A stretch of DNA of 64,000 nucleotides from Dryocosmus kuriphilus (GCA_038277395.1 CM076189.1:233865918-233929917); one strand, 5' to 3'; positions 9,001 through 19,244 are shown, numbered from the stretch's first letter. Translations and numbers: made by a program. The notes: generated by a model not told the origin, from the sequence alone.

Positions 9001-11805
9001 ATTTTTAATGCAGTGGTACGATCCACTGAATAAATTTATGTTGTTGAAACACTTTGATTGTATTTTACCCTCGCCTCTGAATGTTTTTGAAATGATCATC
9101 ACTCCGGAAATGGAATATCCGATGGTGTGTGTGTCTGTCAAACAGGCGTATCAACAAAACAAATTGAAGTTGGATTTAATTAATATGAACTCGGGCGCGA
9201 GTTGGTTTCATAGTGACGAACTGGAGGATATCGACGGTTCAGGTATTACAATAATATATTTCATTTATTTATGTATACTCTCTCCCTTTTACGGGTTTGA
9301 GAGTCTTCACAAAATCATTACATATGTTTACAATCCAATTCCTTAAACTATATTCTCCCTTATCGTTCTCTTACACTATTACATACATATTTTCTTATCC
9401 TATTCTTAAATTTATTCTTAAATTTAAACGCTTGCGACCGAGACCAGGACTTCCGTTTCCTCTTACCTTTGCCAATCTATAATTGGTAATTACTTTTTCG
9501 GTTCTACTTTATATTTTTAATATCTTTTAACTACATCATGAGACCTTTTCTTTCTCTTAACTTTTCCAGCTTCTTCATCCATCCCTCCCCCTGTCCATTC
9601 CCATTCAGAATTTCTTTCACTCTCTCTTCCACACTCTTCCCTTCTTCTTCGTCTCCTGTACATCTCTCTAACACATGCACCCATGTTTTCTGTTCATACC
9701 CACATACTCTACAACTATTCTCCTCCTCATTCATTCAGTACCTACACTCTCTTACACCCTCTCCCATTCTAAATCTTATCACTCTGTTCCATTTACTCTC
9801 TTTCTTTATCCTTCCCAGATACTCTGGCTCTCCTTCCCACTTGACCATCCTGTACCAACTGTTGTACCTTGACTCCAAGATTTTTCTCCATCTTTCCTCA
9901 CCTTGTCTAGCCAGAATCTCTTCCTCTATTCCTTGCCGTTCTCTACTCCCCACATTCATACTCCATTCTCTCCTCTTTGCGTACCTTTCTGCTTCCCATT
10001 TCGACCGTCCTATATTCCCCCTTCTTTCTTTGTCTTCTATCTCCCTTAAACACGCTTGTGCTACCTTACTTCGTTCCCCCCTCCTTAGCTTTTCCTCAAA
10101 ATTCCATGCCCTTTTTAGTTGCCTTACCACCATTTTTTCTCGGCCTAACTCTTCCCTCAGCATATAACCTGGACAGCTCCATCCTACCCCCATGACCCAT
10201 CTCAGAAATCTCTCCTGTATGCGTTCTACTCTCTTATATTCCTTCCATTCTCATATTTCCGTTCCATAACTTACCACTGACCACACTAACACATCAAACA
10301 TCCACACTCTCATTCTCCAATCATCCTTGAATCTTCTCTTTCCTATGCTTCCACTTTCCAATCTCTTTCTCACCTGCAATTCGTTTCATCTTGTTTCGAA
10401 CCAAAAGCCTAGGTAACAAAACTCTTCTACCATTTCCACCACCTTGCCATTCATCTTCCATTCATACTCTATTTTACACTTTCTCTTTCTAAAACACATC
10501 ATCTTCGTTTTATTCACATTCACCGTTAAATCTTTTTCTCTTACATACTCTTCAAATATTCTCATCATTAAACTCATCCCTCTTTCATCATCTGCTACTA
10601 ACACTATATCGTCGGCGTATGCTAGCGAATATAGCTTACCATTTCCCAGTTTCGTTCCCCCTTTCCCTTTCCTTGCCAGTTTTTTCTCCAAGTCTGCCAA
10701 AAGAATACTGAACAGTAGCGGGCTCAGCGGACATCCCTGCCTCAGACCCCTTCCGGTCCAAAAATCCTCTCCTTTCTTTTTCCTCCTCTTCTTACCTTCA
10801 TCCTAGTTTCAACAGATATTTCTTTTATCCTCTCTACCAGACTTTCTTCTATTCCTCTTTCTTTCAAGGCCTTCCAAAGCACCCTTCTATTGACCGAGTC
10901 AAACGCTGCTTTCAAGTCTAAAAATATTGCGACCAGTTTTCCTTTCTTCTGACCTAGGTTCCTATTAACTAAATAGTTGAGCACGTATATATTATCTATT
11001 GTCCCCATCCCCTTCCTAAAACCTGTTTGGTTGTGTGGTATACTCTCTTTCTCTTCGATCTGTCTTTCCAATCTTTTCCTGATCACCTCTTGTATTACAA
11101 TAATATAAAATTCTTTAGTTAATAAAATAATATATTTTTAGCTACGGTGATACCAAGAAGAGAAAATCTTCAAGTGATAAATGTTACGCAGATAGAAAAA
11201 GACGCTATACTCGTCTGTTATGATAGTAAGTTCGAAAAGAATTTTATCTAAAAAGTATCTTCCTTCTTTTTTTAATGCCATTTTAATGTGATTTTTTCAG
11301 ACGTAATAAAAGTCGTAACATTGCAAGGCAAGCTGAGAAATAGCAAAAAGCAGATATCTGATCTGCAGTTTAATTTTCAAATTGAGTCTATAAGTAAGTA
11401 AAAACTAAATTCACAAATAAATATAGTATTTAGAATTTTCCGCGCAGATTATGCAATAAACTAGTTAAAATTATCCTCCTTTCCTTAAAATTAAAAATCC
11501 AAATTTTTTAGTTTGCCTGCCCGACAGTGTTCTGGCTTTCCACAAGCATGGAATGCATGGGAGAAGTTTGAAAAATGGAGAAGTTACGCAGGAAATCAGC
11601 GATCCAAGTCGAACCTACAGGCTACTCGGTTCTGATAAGTAAGAAAATAGTTTTCATTTTTTATTTTTTCAGTTTTATTCCTCAAACGTTTCCTAACGTA
11701 TTTTTGTTTTGTTTCAGAGTCGTGATGTTAGAGAGTCATTTAGTTCACACGGGAACGCTCTCGGAGACTGAAGGAACAGATTTTGTATATACTCGCTGGA
11801 CATGA
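1..11805 (+). CDS. hppy: MAP4K3/5-family kinase (happyhour), 3' half, 12 exons
   Basis: This is the C-terminal half of a germinal-centre-type Ste20 kinase, a cytoplasmic MAP4K of the MAP4K3/5 group, which acts in nutrient/TORC1, JNK and EGFR-linked signalling. Twelve exons joined at GT-AG sites keep one open frame of about 530 residues. In order it shows a Ser/Arg-rich linker, a proline-rich stretch (PPVPPRRR), the invariant block ISNGLPPTPKVHMGACFSKV that opens the CNH domain, and CNH blocks such as FNGCPL, DTRDQ, EEGIYNLNLNELH and TQEISD. The kinase domain lies before base 1. The CNH domain binds small GTPases in relatives. Introns carry a TIR element, a MITE and a LINE fragment. The ending differs from relatives: a tract TTTT at 11781-11784 shifts the frame and replaces the usual YILAGHE-type tail. 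Identification rests on recognised family motifs, not on a search. Confidence 0.93.
1481..1519 (+). CDS. hppy: hppy micro-exon (39 bp)
   Basis: Acceptor CCCAACAG precedes it and donor GTATTG follows. It encodes SLLQYIDEELLLR, close to the SLLK-VEEEL block of vertebrate MAP4K3. Phase 2 in and 2 out fits both neighbours. It is too short for ORF finders. Confidence 0.75.
2385..2438 (+). CDS. hppy: hppy linker exon (54 bp)
   Basis: Flanked by TGTGCAG and a perfect GTAAGT donor. It reads GNAMSMIGGHCDQLYSL in the frame set by the previous exon and splits the last codon as CA|G. Confidence 0.7.
3195..3265 (+). CDS. hppy: hppy linker exon (71 bp)
   Basis: Acceptor TATTTCAG, donor GTAAGC. It reads ATLPLGESANDCEVHRGFY and onward, ending in phase 1. 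The translation is not conserved enough to recognise alone; splice sites and phase support it. Confidence 0.65.
3266..5908. other. hppy intron carrying a TIR element
   Basis: A 2.6-kb AT-rich intron. The only structured part is the inverted-repeat element at 4069-4870; the rest shows no gene. Confidence 0.6.
4069..4870. mobile_element. Non-autonomous TIR element with nested internal repeats
   Basis: The ends are inverted: ACACAGGCCGACAAAA at the left and its complement ending CCTGTGT at the right. An arm of roughly 180 bp (GTACCCGAAGACAGGACTAG..., 'TTCGAGATATCC', 'GGCTGAAAAT') recurs inverted at 4700-4870. A third, direct copy of the same unit begins near 4400, and a second inverted pair (GATCATCCCGAACCGA / TCGGTTCGGGATGATC) lies between. 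No coding capacity. No clear target-site duplication, so the superfamily is not assigned. Confidence 0.75.
5909..6055 (+). CDS. hppy: hppy serine-rich linker exon
   Basis: Acceptor TTGCTTAG, donor GTAGGA. It encodes a Ser/Arg-rich segment (SPRRHSSVDDLYNLVSGSLS, then QRQRSLSDSGPRDE). The RRHSS and RQRS contexts look like basophilic kinase or 14-3-3 sites, which is inference. The exon is joined in phase 1 at both sides. Confidence 0.8.
6056..6710. other. hppy intron
   Basis: AT-rich, with no recognisable feature besides the splice sites. Confidence 0.55.
6711..7085 (+). CDS. hppy: hppy exon: proline-rich region and start of CNH domain
   Basis: Acceptor CATCCCTAG, donor GTAAAA. It starts GDGEIADSGDG, passes a proline/arginine-rich SH3-ligand-like segment, then enters the family's most conserved block (PISNGLPPTPKVHMGACFSK) and continues through the first CNH strands to MSLSG. 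This exon makes the gene call secure. Confidence 0.95.
7086..7716. other. hppy intron, repetitive AAATT-rich sequence
   Basis: Between 7230 and 7560 motifs such as 'ATTGAAAAGAAATCGAAAT', 'GCATTCAAAATTG' and 'AATTCAAATTTGGAAGCAA' recur with divergence, suggesting an old tandemly derived repeat. No gene. Confidence 0.4.
7717..8001. mobile_element. hAT-like MITE (285 bp)
   Basis: It is flanked by an 8-bp direct repeat GTAGCAAT (7709-7716 and 8002-8009), the hAT duplication length. Ends are inverted TAGGGTGTGAAAA / TAGTGACATGCAAAA. The interior is a long imperfect palindrome around ACCCGAAACCCG, CCGGCC, AACTTT and TTCCGGTAATTTACGG motifs. It has no transposase, so it must have been moved in trans. 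Confidence 0.8.
8002..8687. other. hppy intron
   Basis: AT-rich intron. The segment 8340-8520 is locally more GC-rich ('GTGCCGCCGCAGCACG') but has no open frame. Confidence 0.5.
8688..8871 (+). CDS. hppy: hppy CNH exon
   Basis: Acceptor ACATTTCAG, donor GTAAGG. It reads KTPQLYRHDLLAMQSKQ and ends CTKCCVGRNPYNG, matching the CNH block with the paired cysteines (KCC). Phase 1 in, 2 out. Confidence 0.93.
8965..9242 (+). CDS. hppy: hppy CNH exon
   Basis: Acceptor TTTATAG, donor GTATTA. It reads YKYLCGAMPAGIFLMQWYDP and, later, CILPSPLNVFEMIITPEMEY, both typical MAP4K CNH blocks. The donor also forms the start of the target-site duplication of the LINE inserted in the next intron. Confidence 0.93.
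9243..9258. repeat. Target-site duplication, left copy
   Basis: GTATTACAATAATATA, identical to 11092-11107. The copy begins exactly at the first base of the intron, so the duplicated target included the splice donor. Confidence 0.9.
9259..11091 (-). mobile_element. 5'-truncated LINE inserted in hppy intron
   Basis: A minus-strand non-LTR retrotransposon fragment of 1,833 bp between 16-bp direct repeats. The 3' end lies at the low coordinate with a tail like AAATAAATGAAA. The 5' end is cut inside the reverse transcriptase, as expected of incomplete target-primed reverse transcription. The coding strand is purine-rich, like the LINE at 50.1-53.2 kb, and could be the same family. Clade not assigned. 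Confidence 0.88.
9531..11086 (-). pseudogene. LINE reverse transcriptase and C-terminal zinc finger, broken
   Basis: Four minus-strand frame segments belong to one ORF2. 10742-11086 has RT fingers and palm with FRKGMGTIDN and IFLDLKAAFDSVNR, where the first catalytic Asp sits in FLDLKAAFD. 10386-10700 has the catalytic YADDIVLVAD. 9735-10193 is a Lys/Arg/Glu-rich thumb and linker. 9531-9734 has a C-terminal CRVCGYEQKTWVHVLERC finger (CX2C, H, C). In-frame stops and frame changes separate them, one beside a TTTTT tract near 10770. It cannot make a working enzyme as it stands. Confidence 0.87.
11092..11107. repeat. Target-site duplication, right copy
   Basis: A second copy of GTATTACAATAATATA, 34 bp before the acceptor of the next hppy exon. 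Confidence 0.9.
11142..11225 (+). CDS. hppy: hppy CNH exon (84 bp)
   Basis: Acceptor TTTTTAG, donor GTAAGT. It reads ATVIPRRENLQVINVTQIEK and then DAILVCYD, matching the CNH 'VTQLE-D-ILVC' block. It lies just downstream of the inserted LINE fragment. Confidence 0.9.
11301..11393 (+). CDS. hppy: hppy CNH exon (93 bp)
   Basis: Acceptor TTTTTTCAG, donor GTAAGT. It reads NVIKVVTLQGKLRNSKKQIS then DLQFNFQIES, matching the family. Phase 1 at both ends. Confidence 0.92.
11512..11638 (+). CDS. hppy: hppy CNH exon
   Basis: Acceptor TTTTTTAG, donor GTAAGA. It reads ICLPDSVLAFHKHGMHGRSL and EVTQEISDPSRTYRLLGSD, the final conserved CNH blocks. It ends in phase 2 (AA|A). Confidence 0.94.
11718..11805 (+). 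CDS. hppy: hppy terminal exon with altered C-terminus
   Basis: Acceptor TTTGTTTCAG. It reads KVVMLESHLVHTGTLSETEG and ends FVYTRWT at TGA (11803-11805). The same DNA in the +1 frame reads LYILAGHEASY and stops at 11816-11818, and that is the tail conserved from flies to vertebrates. The frame switch falls at the run TTTT (11781-11784), so one extra T explains it. It may be a sequencing indel or a real mutation. Confidence 0.85.
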
Positions 11806-11818
11806 AGCCAGTTACTAG

Positions 11819-14800
11819 ACCTCTTTATCTTAGCATACCCGTCAGAAAAACGAGGATTATTATAAAAATCAATATAATAATTCCAGCTGCGAGTAATTCA
11901 ATACAATTCGCTATTCTTGCAAATGAAGGAATTGTAACAGAGGTAGCGATTTTTCTTTATTTAAATTGTGGTCTTTGCCCTGCAAAGTCTCGTCGAGGAT
12001 GCGACTCTTGTCTATCTATTGCATGCGACACAATCTCCGAGCAGACTGTATTAAGTAGACTGTTTAATTGCTAAAATAGCAGAATAAGTATTAATTAATT
12101 CCATTAAAGCGGAACATTATTGAAAGCATCATAGACACTCGTAGGGCGCGATAGATGATCTTATGGCAAACAATAGTTGGCACGAAATTTGTAATGTTTT
12201 ATCAATTTTAGAAATTAATAGACCCTGATTAAATTATTCTGATGCGAAAATCTCCCATGGAATTCGATTGTAGGTGGAAAATGATTTATTTTTCGTGCCA
12301 TTTAAATTAATTCAGAGATTTGCCGCACTTTTGCTTATACTTTAGATTCTCATGAAACTCAACTTTAACTTATTCAAGGGACATTCATGTAATATAATAG
12401 ATCTAGAGGATACATACCAATAAGAAGTGAGGCGCGAAATTATCGACATCATTGAAAGCTCACAATGTAGTTAGGTACGGAAATCTGATGAGAACTAAAA
12501 AGTAGAGGTCACCACTTGGAAATGAAGAGACTTCGACAGTGGTGCCGTCTAGATTTTGTATCTCAAAAAATTACTTTACTTGTTTGGATGAAGCTTTGAA
12601 ATGAAGTTGAAATAAGTAAAGTAAGATTTAGATTCTGAAAACAAAAATCATTTTAAGTACAGTGATATTGTTTCACTGTGTTTCGTTTTTTGTTAAACAC
12701 AAGTGGTTTTGATATTCATGTTTTTTCTGCACAATTGTTTTTAATTATTAATTGTATTGAAATTGAAGATTGGTGACAAGGGGATATTCTATAGAATATT
12801 TCTCATTGAAGTATTTTGAGCGCCGTCGATTTATGTGCAGTCTACGTGTTCTGAACCAAAGTTTATTCTTGAGAAATTCTAAATTTGTAAAGATAAGATA
12901 GAAAAGGGAGTATATTATTGAGAAAAAAAATAAGCAGAGATTGGAGCTTTGTTTTTGTAAATAGAGACGAAAGTATTGCGATATAAATGATGAACAAAAG
13001 AGATTTCGTTGCTTGAGACTTTGGAAAGTCTTTTTTAAACTGATTGGTATATTCGAAACATTCCTTTTTAAAATTGTCTTTTTGTACGCGAGTGTTGACC
13101 TTTTTCATTAAACATTTCGAAAAGAAATCTACATTCGTTTATCATTTTACGTGATTATAAGAGAATCTTATAATTGTGAACTATCCTGGATAGCAAAACA
13201 TTGAAATGTTTTCGCAACGCTTGCGGGATTCAATCTTTTGCAACGCTTGCGGGATTTGCTGTGTATAAATTGTGTATATTAAAATCAATTAATTTTCGCT
13301 ACTCGTTGCGTCACTGCATTTATTTAGTATTTACTCGCAATTACATTTATGAATGGAATCAATCATCAGTTTTAAGTGCAAGATCGTGAAGATATTTCAC
13401 TCAGTTAAAAGTAGTAGGATTACTATTAAATTTAAGGTAAATAATTTAGCGCAAAGAAACACCAAAATATTCAATCAAACTTCTTGTTATTGAATCGCAG
13501 GTTGTAAACCTAATCTTGTATAAAAATTAGAATCTAAAGTGTCTTCCTCCCTAGTTCTTTGAGACATAATTCTAAACCAGTAAGGGATACAATAAGAGGT
13601 TTAATCTCCTTTCTCGATCTATTTCACGCAAATTAAAGCTTTCGCTGTGAAAAAAAAAAAGAAATATATTAGCAATCGATTTCGCTTCGCTTTCGTCGTT
13701 CCTCGAGTTTTATCAGATTTAGATAGAAACGTTCTTGGGTTTCGTGAATAGTTAAAGTGTATTTCAAACATTTTATGATGAAAGAAAAAAATGAGAAATT
13801 TCGTGTTTAGTTTTGTTCTCGCGACTATTAAACTAAGGACTACGAACACAAAGGAAGTTTTCTTCCATGGGTAGACAACTCAGTTTCAAAATTATCTAAA
13901 AGGACAATACACAGATAATGAATAGAACGCGATCGAAGAATATATTTTTCTTTCCATCCGAGTGGCGTCTAGCGCTAACGGGACAAGGATTTTGCGAATG
14001 CGTTTATGATAATATGCAGTGCGCACATATCTATGACCAGAAAAATTTAATTAAAAATAAAAGCACGATTTTAGAAGGAAATTTTAAAAGCTTATATTTA
14101 AATTTTCACGCTTCTTTGGACTTCATTCTCGTTCTTTTTGAATAATAATCATTTTTACGTTGAAATTGTAACATTCATATTTTTATAAATTTATTTTCTG
14201 TATTTGCACAATTTTTGGAGAATTATGGTAAAAAATTTTTTTTTAATATGTACAGAAGTCAAATATTTACAGTATCAAATCAGAATTATAAAAAATTTTA
14301 ATTTGAACTTTTTCAAATTAAAGAAACTACAACATTAAAAGTTTAAAAACATAAATTTATTTATTTCTTGAATTATTTTCAAATTTTTCCATATATATTC
14401 AATGAGTTTTTTAAAAGGAAAACTACCTTTTTGCGGAAAATGAATGCAAAGTATGATAAAAATGTTAAATTCTTATACTTTTTTATTCAATGAGTTTTTT
14501 TAAATAAATTTATTTTGTGGAAAATTAGCGCTTTTCCGAACTTCTAGGATTGAAGATGTTTATATTATAACTTTATGAACTTGATGGATTTGTAAAGCAC
14601 ACAAAATTCAAAATCATGTAGGATTGAAATCTGTAAAAGTTTAAGAGTGATTTTGTAAATTTGGAAAACTCTCCGATTTGCAATATTGCAGAACTTTTGC
14701 AGAATTTACAACGTCGTTGTAAGCTTAAACATATTAAATAATTGTTAATTAAATGTAAAATGAAATAATTAGAAGATTTTTTAATCCAAATTCAAAAGAT

Positions 14801-15795
14801 GTTAAGTTTCAGAGCCTTCAGTTATGAAAACAATTATATTTCTAGATCATCCAACTTTTGAAAGTGTAAAATTCTAAATAATATTAACGATATTCAGGAT
14901 TTTGATTTACAATATGCAAAAATCACTATTCAGAATTCAAAACAACAATAAGGGTGTAATATCTCAAAATTTATAACTTTTAATGACGTAGAGTTTTAAA
15001 AATTATTGAGGAAAACTTCTGTATCATTAAAAATGAAATAGAAGTTTTCTGAAAATACCAATTAAGTTTACTTAAATATTATGAAATAATTTTTTTTATT
15101 TGAATCTGTTTTGTATTCAATGTCGTGCTTTGATTCCAGAGTAACTATCAGGTTTCATCTGCTATTCAATCAATTTAAAGAAGCAATTAAAAAATCGTAG
15201 TTCGTATTAGAGATAATATTAGTCTTTCGTAGAAGTAAAATGCATAGTACAGCGATTAATGTACCTGTCCACACTGACCAAATTAAAAAAAGCTTAGATG
15301 AGACATCAGAATTTTAGACGTCACCCCAAGAATTTAAGCAGTATAAATATTACTTTGAGGATATGAATTCGATAAGTGAAAAAAAAACTTTTTCAAACTT
15401 TCTTTTTCACTTCTTTTCTTTTTTTTTTGGTTTACACTTTTTCCAACTTTAAATCATAAATTATTATTTTACAATAAACGTGTTTCTTTAAGAAATTTAA
15501 TAAACACTCCCTCTTTAATTTGATGCTAAGTGTAACATTTTACATTTTATTACTTGAAAAATAAAATAATCCCAAAAAGGAAAGGAAAATAATAAAAGCT
15601 TATTCGATCCAAATCCTCGTGTTTTAATTTTGTTGGTAGAAATACAGTATTAGCTGGAAATTTGAATTCGAGTCTCTGATTGAGAAGCCAATGGCAGTAC
15701 AACTCTAGTACAATACCTGGGTTTATCCTGTGTCTGAATTAAAGTATCGAATTAAAAGAATGTAAAGATATTTTGGGAGATATAGTCGAAATGCT
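11819..15795. other. hppy 3' region and AT-rich intergenic sequence
   Basis: The early part is presumably hppy 3' UTR. I could not fix a poly(A) site. Short open frames (for example 11802-12074 and 13918-14145) resemble no family I know. A short direct repeat CAACGCTTGCGGGATT occurs at about 13215 and 13240. Confidence 0.45.
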
Positions 15796-15802
15796 GAAAG
15801 AG

Positions 15803-15843
<41 letters not shown>
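15803..15843. repeat. TA dinucleotide microsatellite
   Basis: About 40 bp of uninterrupted alternating A and T. Confidence 0.95.
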
Positions 15844-15845
<2 letters not shown>

Positions 15846-16935
15846 GCTTCTTATATATAAAAATATTCATTTTGAAAAAAACGATTACACATAAATGTAC
15901 GACGAAGTCTCTTCTTCATTTAATTAAAAAAATTTCTTCCATCGATAAAAAAAGGTTGAACCTCTCGGTAACCAAAGCGTTAGTTGAGAGTAGTATTGTT
16001 CTTACAGGTCGAGCGTCTTAAAAAACGGATTTTAAAAATAATTACATAGGTGAAAGGAGTTTCTAAAGCGTTCTGTGTCCCTGAATCGTACTGGCATACA
16101 ATCTCGAAATTGTTCACAGGATATTTTGTATATGAATGTTGAGTAAAAGTAGAAACACCAACCGTGGAAACTCCTTACGAGGGAAAAAGAAATATTCTTT
16201 GTCTTTAACTCACGAGATACGATAGTAATATTTAGATACAGTCGTATAGCTACAATTACTGCAGTTGTACATAATAACGTGTATCATTTTTGGTTCGTAA
16301 GACTTTTGTTTTAGCGAATTTTTTATAAATACAATGTTGTGGAAAATAATTTAACGAACATGATTCCGATATTTATTTACATGTGTAACACACGAATAGC
16401 CAAAGTTTGTGTAAATAGACGTTCTCGTAATAAAAAATTGTATGATATAATGCCCAACGGAAAAGAAAGTCACCTTTCCTATTTTATAGGGATCACAATC
16501 AGTCCCCTGTTTCCATTCTGCCCCCTTTTTCCATTTTTTTTGCGCGATTAATTCTTCAAGAATTATAGGAAATAGAAACCTATGATATTCAAAAATGCTA
16601 AAAAGGAGCATATGAAGCCCCTCTAATAAATTATTTTGGAGTTGATTGTTATATGGCTTGATTTTTCATGTTAGCAAACTGTGTATTTTAAAAAAATCTT
16701 ATATTTGTAATTTGGCTATTTTCGTGAATAATAGTTTTTTTCATTTCTGATTTTTTGCCCTATAACACTTTTTTTAGCTGAAATTAAGAAATGTTGTGAA
16801 AATCTGAAAATTGTCAACTGATAAAAATACATTAGAACAAAAATGTAAAAGTCTAAGGAAACAAAACAGAAAAAGTAGGTTTTTTAAATAGTCGTTTTCG
16901 TATTCTTGCAATTATTTCTTTTTATCTTATTTGGA
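15844..16935. other. Intergenic, no gene seen
   Basis: AT-rich sequence with no supported coding region. Open frames at 16339-16551 and 16351-16611 overlap on opposite strands and match nothing known to me. Confidence 0.45.
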
Positions 16936-16951
16936 AAATTATTTTGAACAA
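16936..16951. repeat. SINE target-site duplication, left
   Basis: AAATTATTTTGAACAA, repeated exactly at 17309-17324. Confidence 0.9.
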
Positions 16952-17308
16952 GTGGGACGATGGTCGTGAGGGGTAAGGCGTGTGTAGGCCTTTAGACCCA
17001 CTCCTTCGGCTTGCGGGTTCGATTCCCGCCTCGCACTCTGGAAGAACCTCGGCGGCACACGCGGTGAACACTTGCCTAGCAAGGGAGTTGTTCATCTCCG
17101 GTATATCGTGGCGCCGGTACCTCTAGAGAAAAAGGTTCTCTAAGTACTTTAAGCCGTTGTTCTTGGTGGTTCGGAACCCACCTTAAACCGTAGGTCCCCC
17201 TCCCACCACCAAAGTATGTGTGTGGGGGGTGTGCAAAGGAATAGTGGAGAAAAACAAAAAAACAATGTAAACCCTCAGGGGACACATTAGAAGCTTCCAT
17301 TCCATTCC
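16952..17308 (+). mobile_element. tRNA-derived SINE (about 357 bp)
   Basis: The 5' part resembles a tRNA gene: an A-box-like TGGTCGTGAGGGGTAAGG, and a good RNA polymerase III B box GGTTCGATTCC at 17016-17026 inside GCGGGTTCGATTCCCGC. A tRNA-unrelated body follows, and the 3' end is a short (ATTCC) repeat. It sits between 16-bp direct repeats AAATTATTTTGAACAA (16936-16951 and 17309-17324). The tRNA fold is degenerate, so this is not a functional tRNA. Transcription by Pol III and mobilisation by a LINE are inferred from the class. Confidence 0.88.
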
Positions 17309-17324
17309 AAATTATTTTGAACAA
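17309..17324. repeat. SINE target-site duplication, right
   Basis: Exact copy of 16936-16951. Confidence 0.9.
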
Positions 17325-17996
17325 CTCAGGGGTCAGTACTGAAAAAATACTATACTACAAAAAAAAATTAACAAGAACAAGAAATTAAAATCTATGAACT
17401 GATAAAAGTATATTTAAACAAAATTTAAATAAGAGACTTTTTCAGTTCTCTTGTTTATCTTTTTTTCAATCTTTGATCTTCTTGAATTTTTTTTCTGGTG
17501 TATATTTATCAGTAAAAAGTGCTGAAGTATTCAATAGGTTTTTCGAACATACTAACAAAATTTATAAATACAGAAATGACCAGCAAACTTGCTAAAAAAA
17601 AGGCGCTACTTTAGGGGGCACTTTCGTGTAATATTCATGAAATATGCATATGATATAAAATGTTTTTAATAATAAATGAAATCCCCCTTTTTCGGAAAAA
17701 ATCCTCTTTCACCTAAAATTGAACTTATTTATTTGAATAGGGTGCAGTCGGCTTTTGACTATAACTGTCATCTTTTCCTCTTTTTTTTTTTTACAGAAAA
17801 AATATGTTCGTGGCATGTTATTTAAAATTTTTTTATTCTTTTGAGCTTCAAATTTATAATTTAAAAATGTACATATTCTGGTTGGACGATATATAGTCCA
17901 ATTGAAAGAGGCTCATTTGAACTTCAAATCCTGTCAAAGAAGACATACCTAGCATTCTATGCTAGCATGTAATTTTGACATATTAAAAAAACGGAG
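17325..17996. other. Intergenic, no gene seen
   Basis: AT-rich sequence without supported features. Confidence 0.5.
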
Positions 17997-18140
17997 TGGC
18001 TATTTCGCCCGACAAACTTTTCCAGAAAGTGCAACGTGATTGATGGAAATTTTATCCACCGCCTACCCCCACCTTCCCCCTTTCCAGCTCCCCCAATCAC
18101 GTTGAACTTTCTGGAAAAGTTTGTCGGGCGAAATAGTGGC
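17997..18140. mobile_element. Hairpin MITE-like element (about 144 bp)
   Basis: Two arms of about 45 bp are near-exact reverse complements (GGCTATTTCGCCCGACAAAC at the left, GTTTGTCGGGCGAAATAG at the right). A pyrimidine-rich loop (CCACCGCCTACCCCC) lies between. It has the form of a small foldback or MITE. No target duplication was recognised. Confidence 0.7.
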
Positions 18141-18590
18141 AGCCTTAAAACAATCTGAATATTCATATCATCTTCGCAAATTTAAACTCGCATTCAGCGA
18201 GAAATTTCATATACAAGGAATTAATTATACATACATATGTCTGAAGCAGGTCTCAAGTCAGCTCCGTTGACCTCGCAACCAATAATTCTGAAAAATTATT
18301 TTAAAAATACCTTCAGATGGCTTTTTCAATGCACATTGCATAATGCAGCTTGAAAAATTTTCTTGTCATTTACGAGATGTTAATTAATAATGTGGTTGCA
18401 AATAGAACTCATAAAAAATTTATTTTCTTTCGATAGAATTAATTTTTTGTACGTTTTAACTACCAATTGAATGCTCGTAATTTCCTCGTTCCAAAAATAT
18501 AATGGTACGTAGAAAAAATACGAAGGGAGCTGCTGAAATAATTATCCAATTATTTCGCATTAATCAAGGCTTCAAAGTTCAAGTCTACGA

Positions 18591-18599
18591 GTTCTTCTT
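18591..18599. repeat. 9-bp target-site duplication of the giant TIR element, left
   Basis: GTTCTTCTT directly before the left inverted end, repeated at 35077-35085. Confidence 0.7.
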
Positions 18600-19195
18600 A
18601 CGTCTATCAAGTTAGCGGGACAACTATTCGGAAAATATTTTTTGGCTGCACCAAAAATTGCCGTTTAATTGCTGTTTTCATGTCGTGGAATTCCCAGAAT
18701 TTGCCGTTAATTATTTTTTTTTTAAATTGCATGGTCCGCTAACTTGAGTCTCAAGTTAGCGAGACACCTCCTGGAAAATAGCTTCCCTTCGTACGGCAAT
18801 TACTTTTCAATACGTAGATAATTGCCGCTTTATTTGCCGATCAAGAAAATATCATTCCCGAGGTCAGGGCATCATGGTATTTGGGGCAAAACGGGAAAAA
18901 CGCATATTTGCATCTCAAGTTAGCGAGACACCTCCTGTAAAAAAGCTTCCCTTCGTACGAGAATTACTTTTCAATACGTAGATAATTGCCGCTTTATTTG
19001 CCGCTCAAGAAAATATCATTCCCGAGGTCAGGGCATCATGGTATTTGGGGCAAAACGGGAAAAACGCATTTTTGCATCTCAAGTTAGCGAGACACCCACT
19101 GAAAAATAGCTTCCCTTCGTACGACAATTACTTTTCAATACGTAGATAGTTGCCGCTTTATTTGCCGCTCAAGAAAATATCATTCTCGTGGTTTT
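18600..19195. repeat. Left inverted terminal array
   Basis: An outer unit of about 150 bp (18600-18751) is followed by repeats with a period near 162 bp. Each repeat contains CTCAAGTTAGCGAGACACC, CCTTCGTACG, ACGTAGATAATTGCCG and a block around ATCATGGTATTTGGGGC. The terminal motif CAAGTTAGCG recurs in every unit. Confidence 0.88.
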
Positions 19196-19244
19196 TGGAA
19201 TGACAAAGAGATATTATTACTGAATCTAATTTTTATTTTTTCAG

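Noticed and set aside
9538..10167. Plus-strand Ser/Leu-rich 209-residue frame
   Set aside because: It is the antisense of the purine-rich LINE reverse-transcriptase region.
13918..14145. Possible downstream exon (75 codons)
   Set aside because: No splice signals or family similarity that I can support.
16960..17035. Possible functional tRNA gene
   Set aside because: The cloverleaf is degenerate and the segment begins a 357-bp unit with SINE-type duplication.
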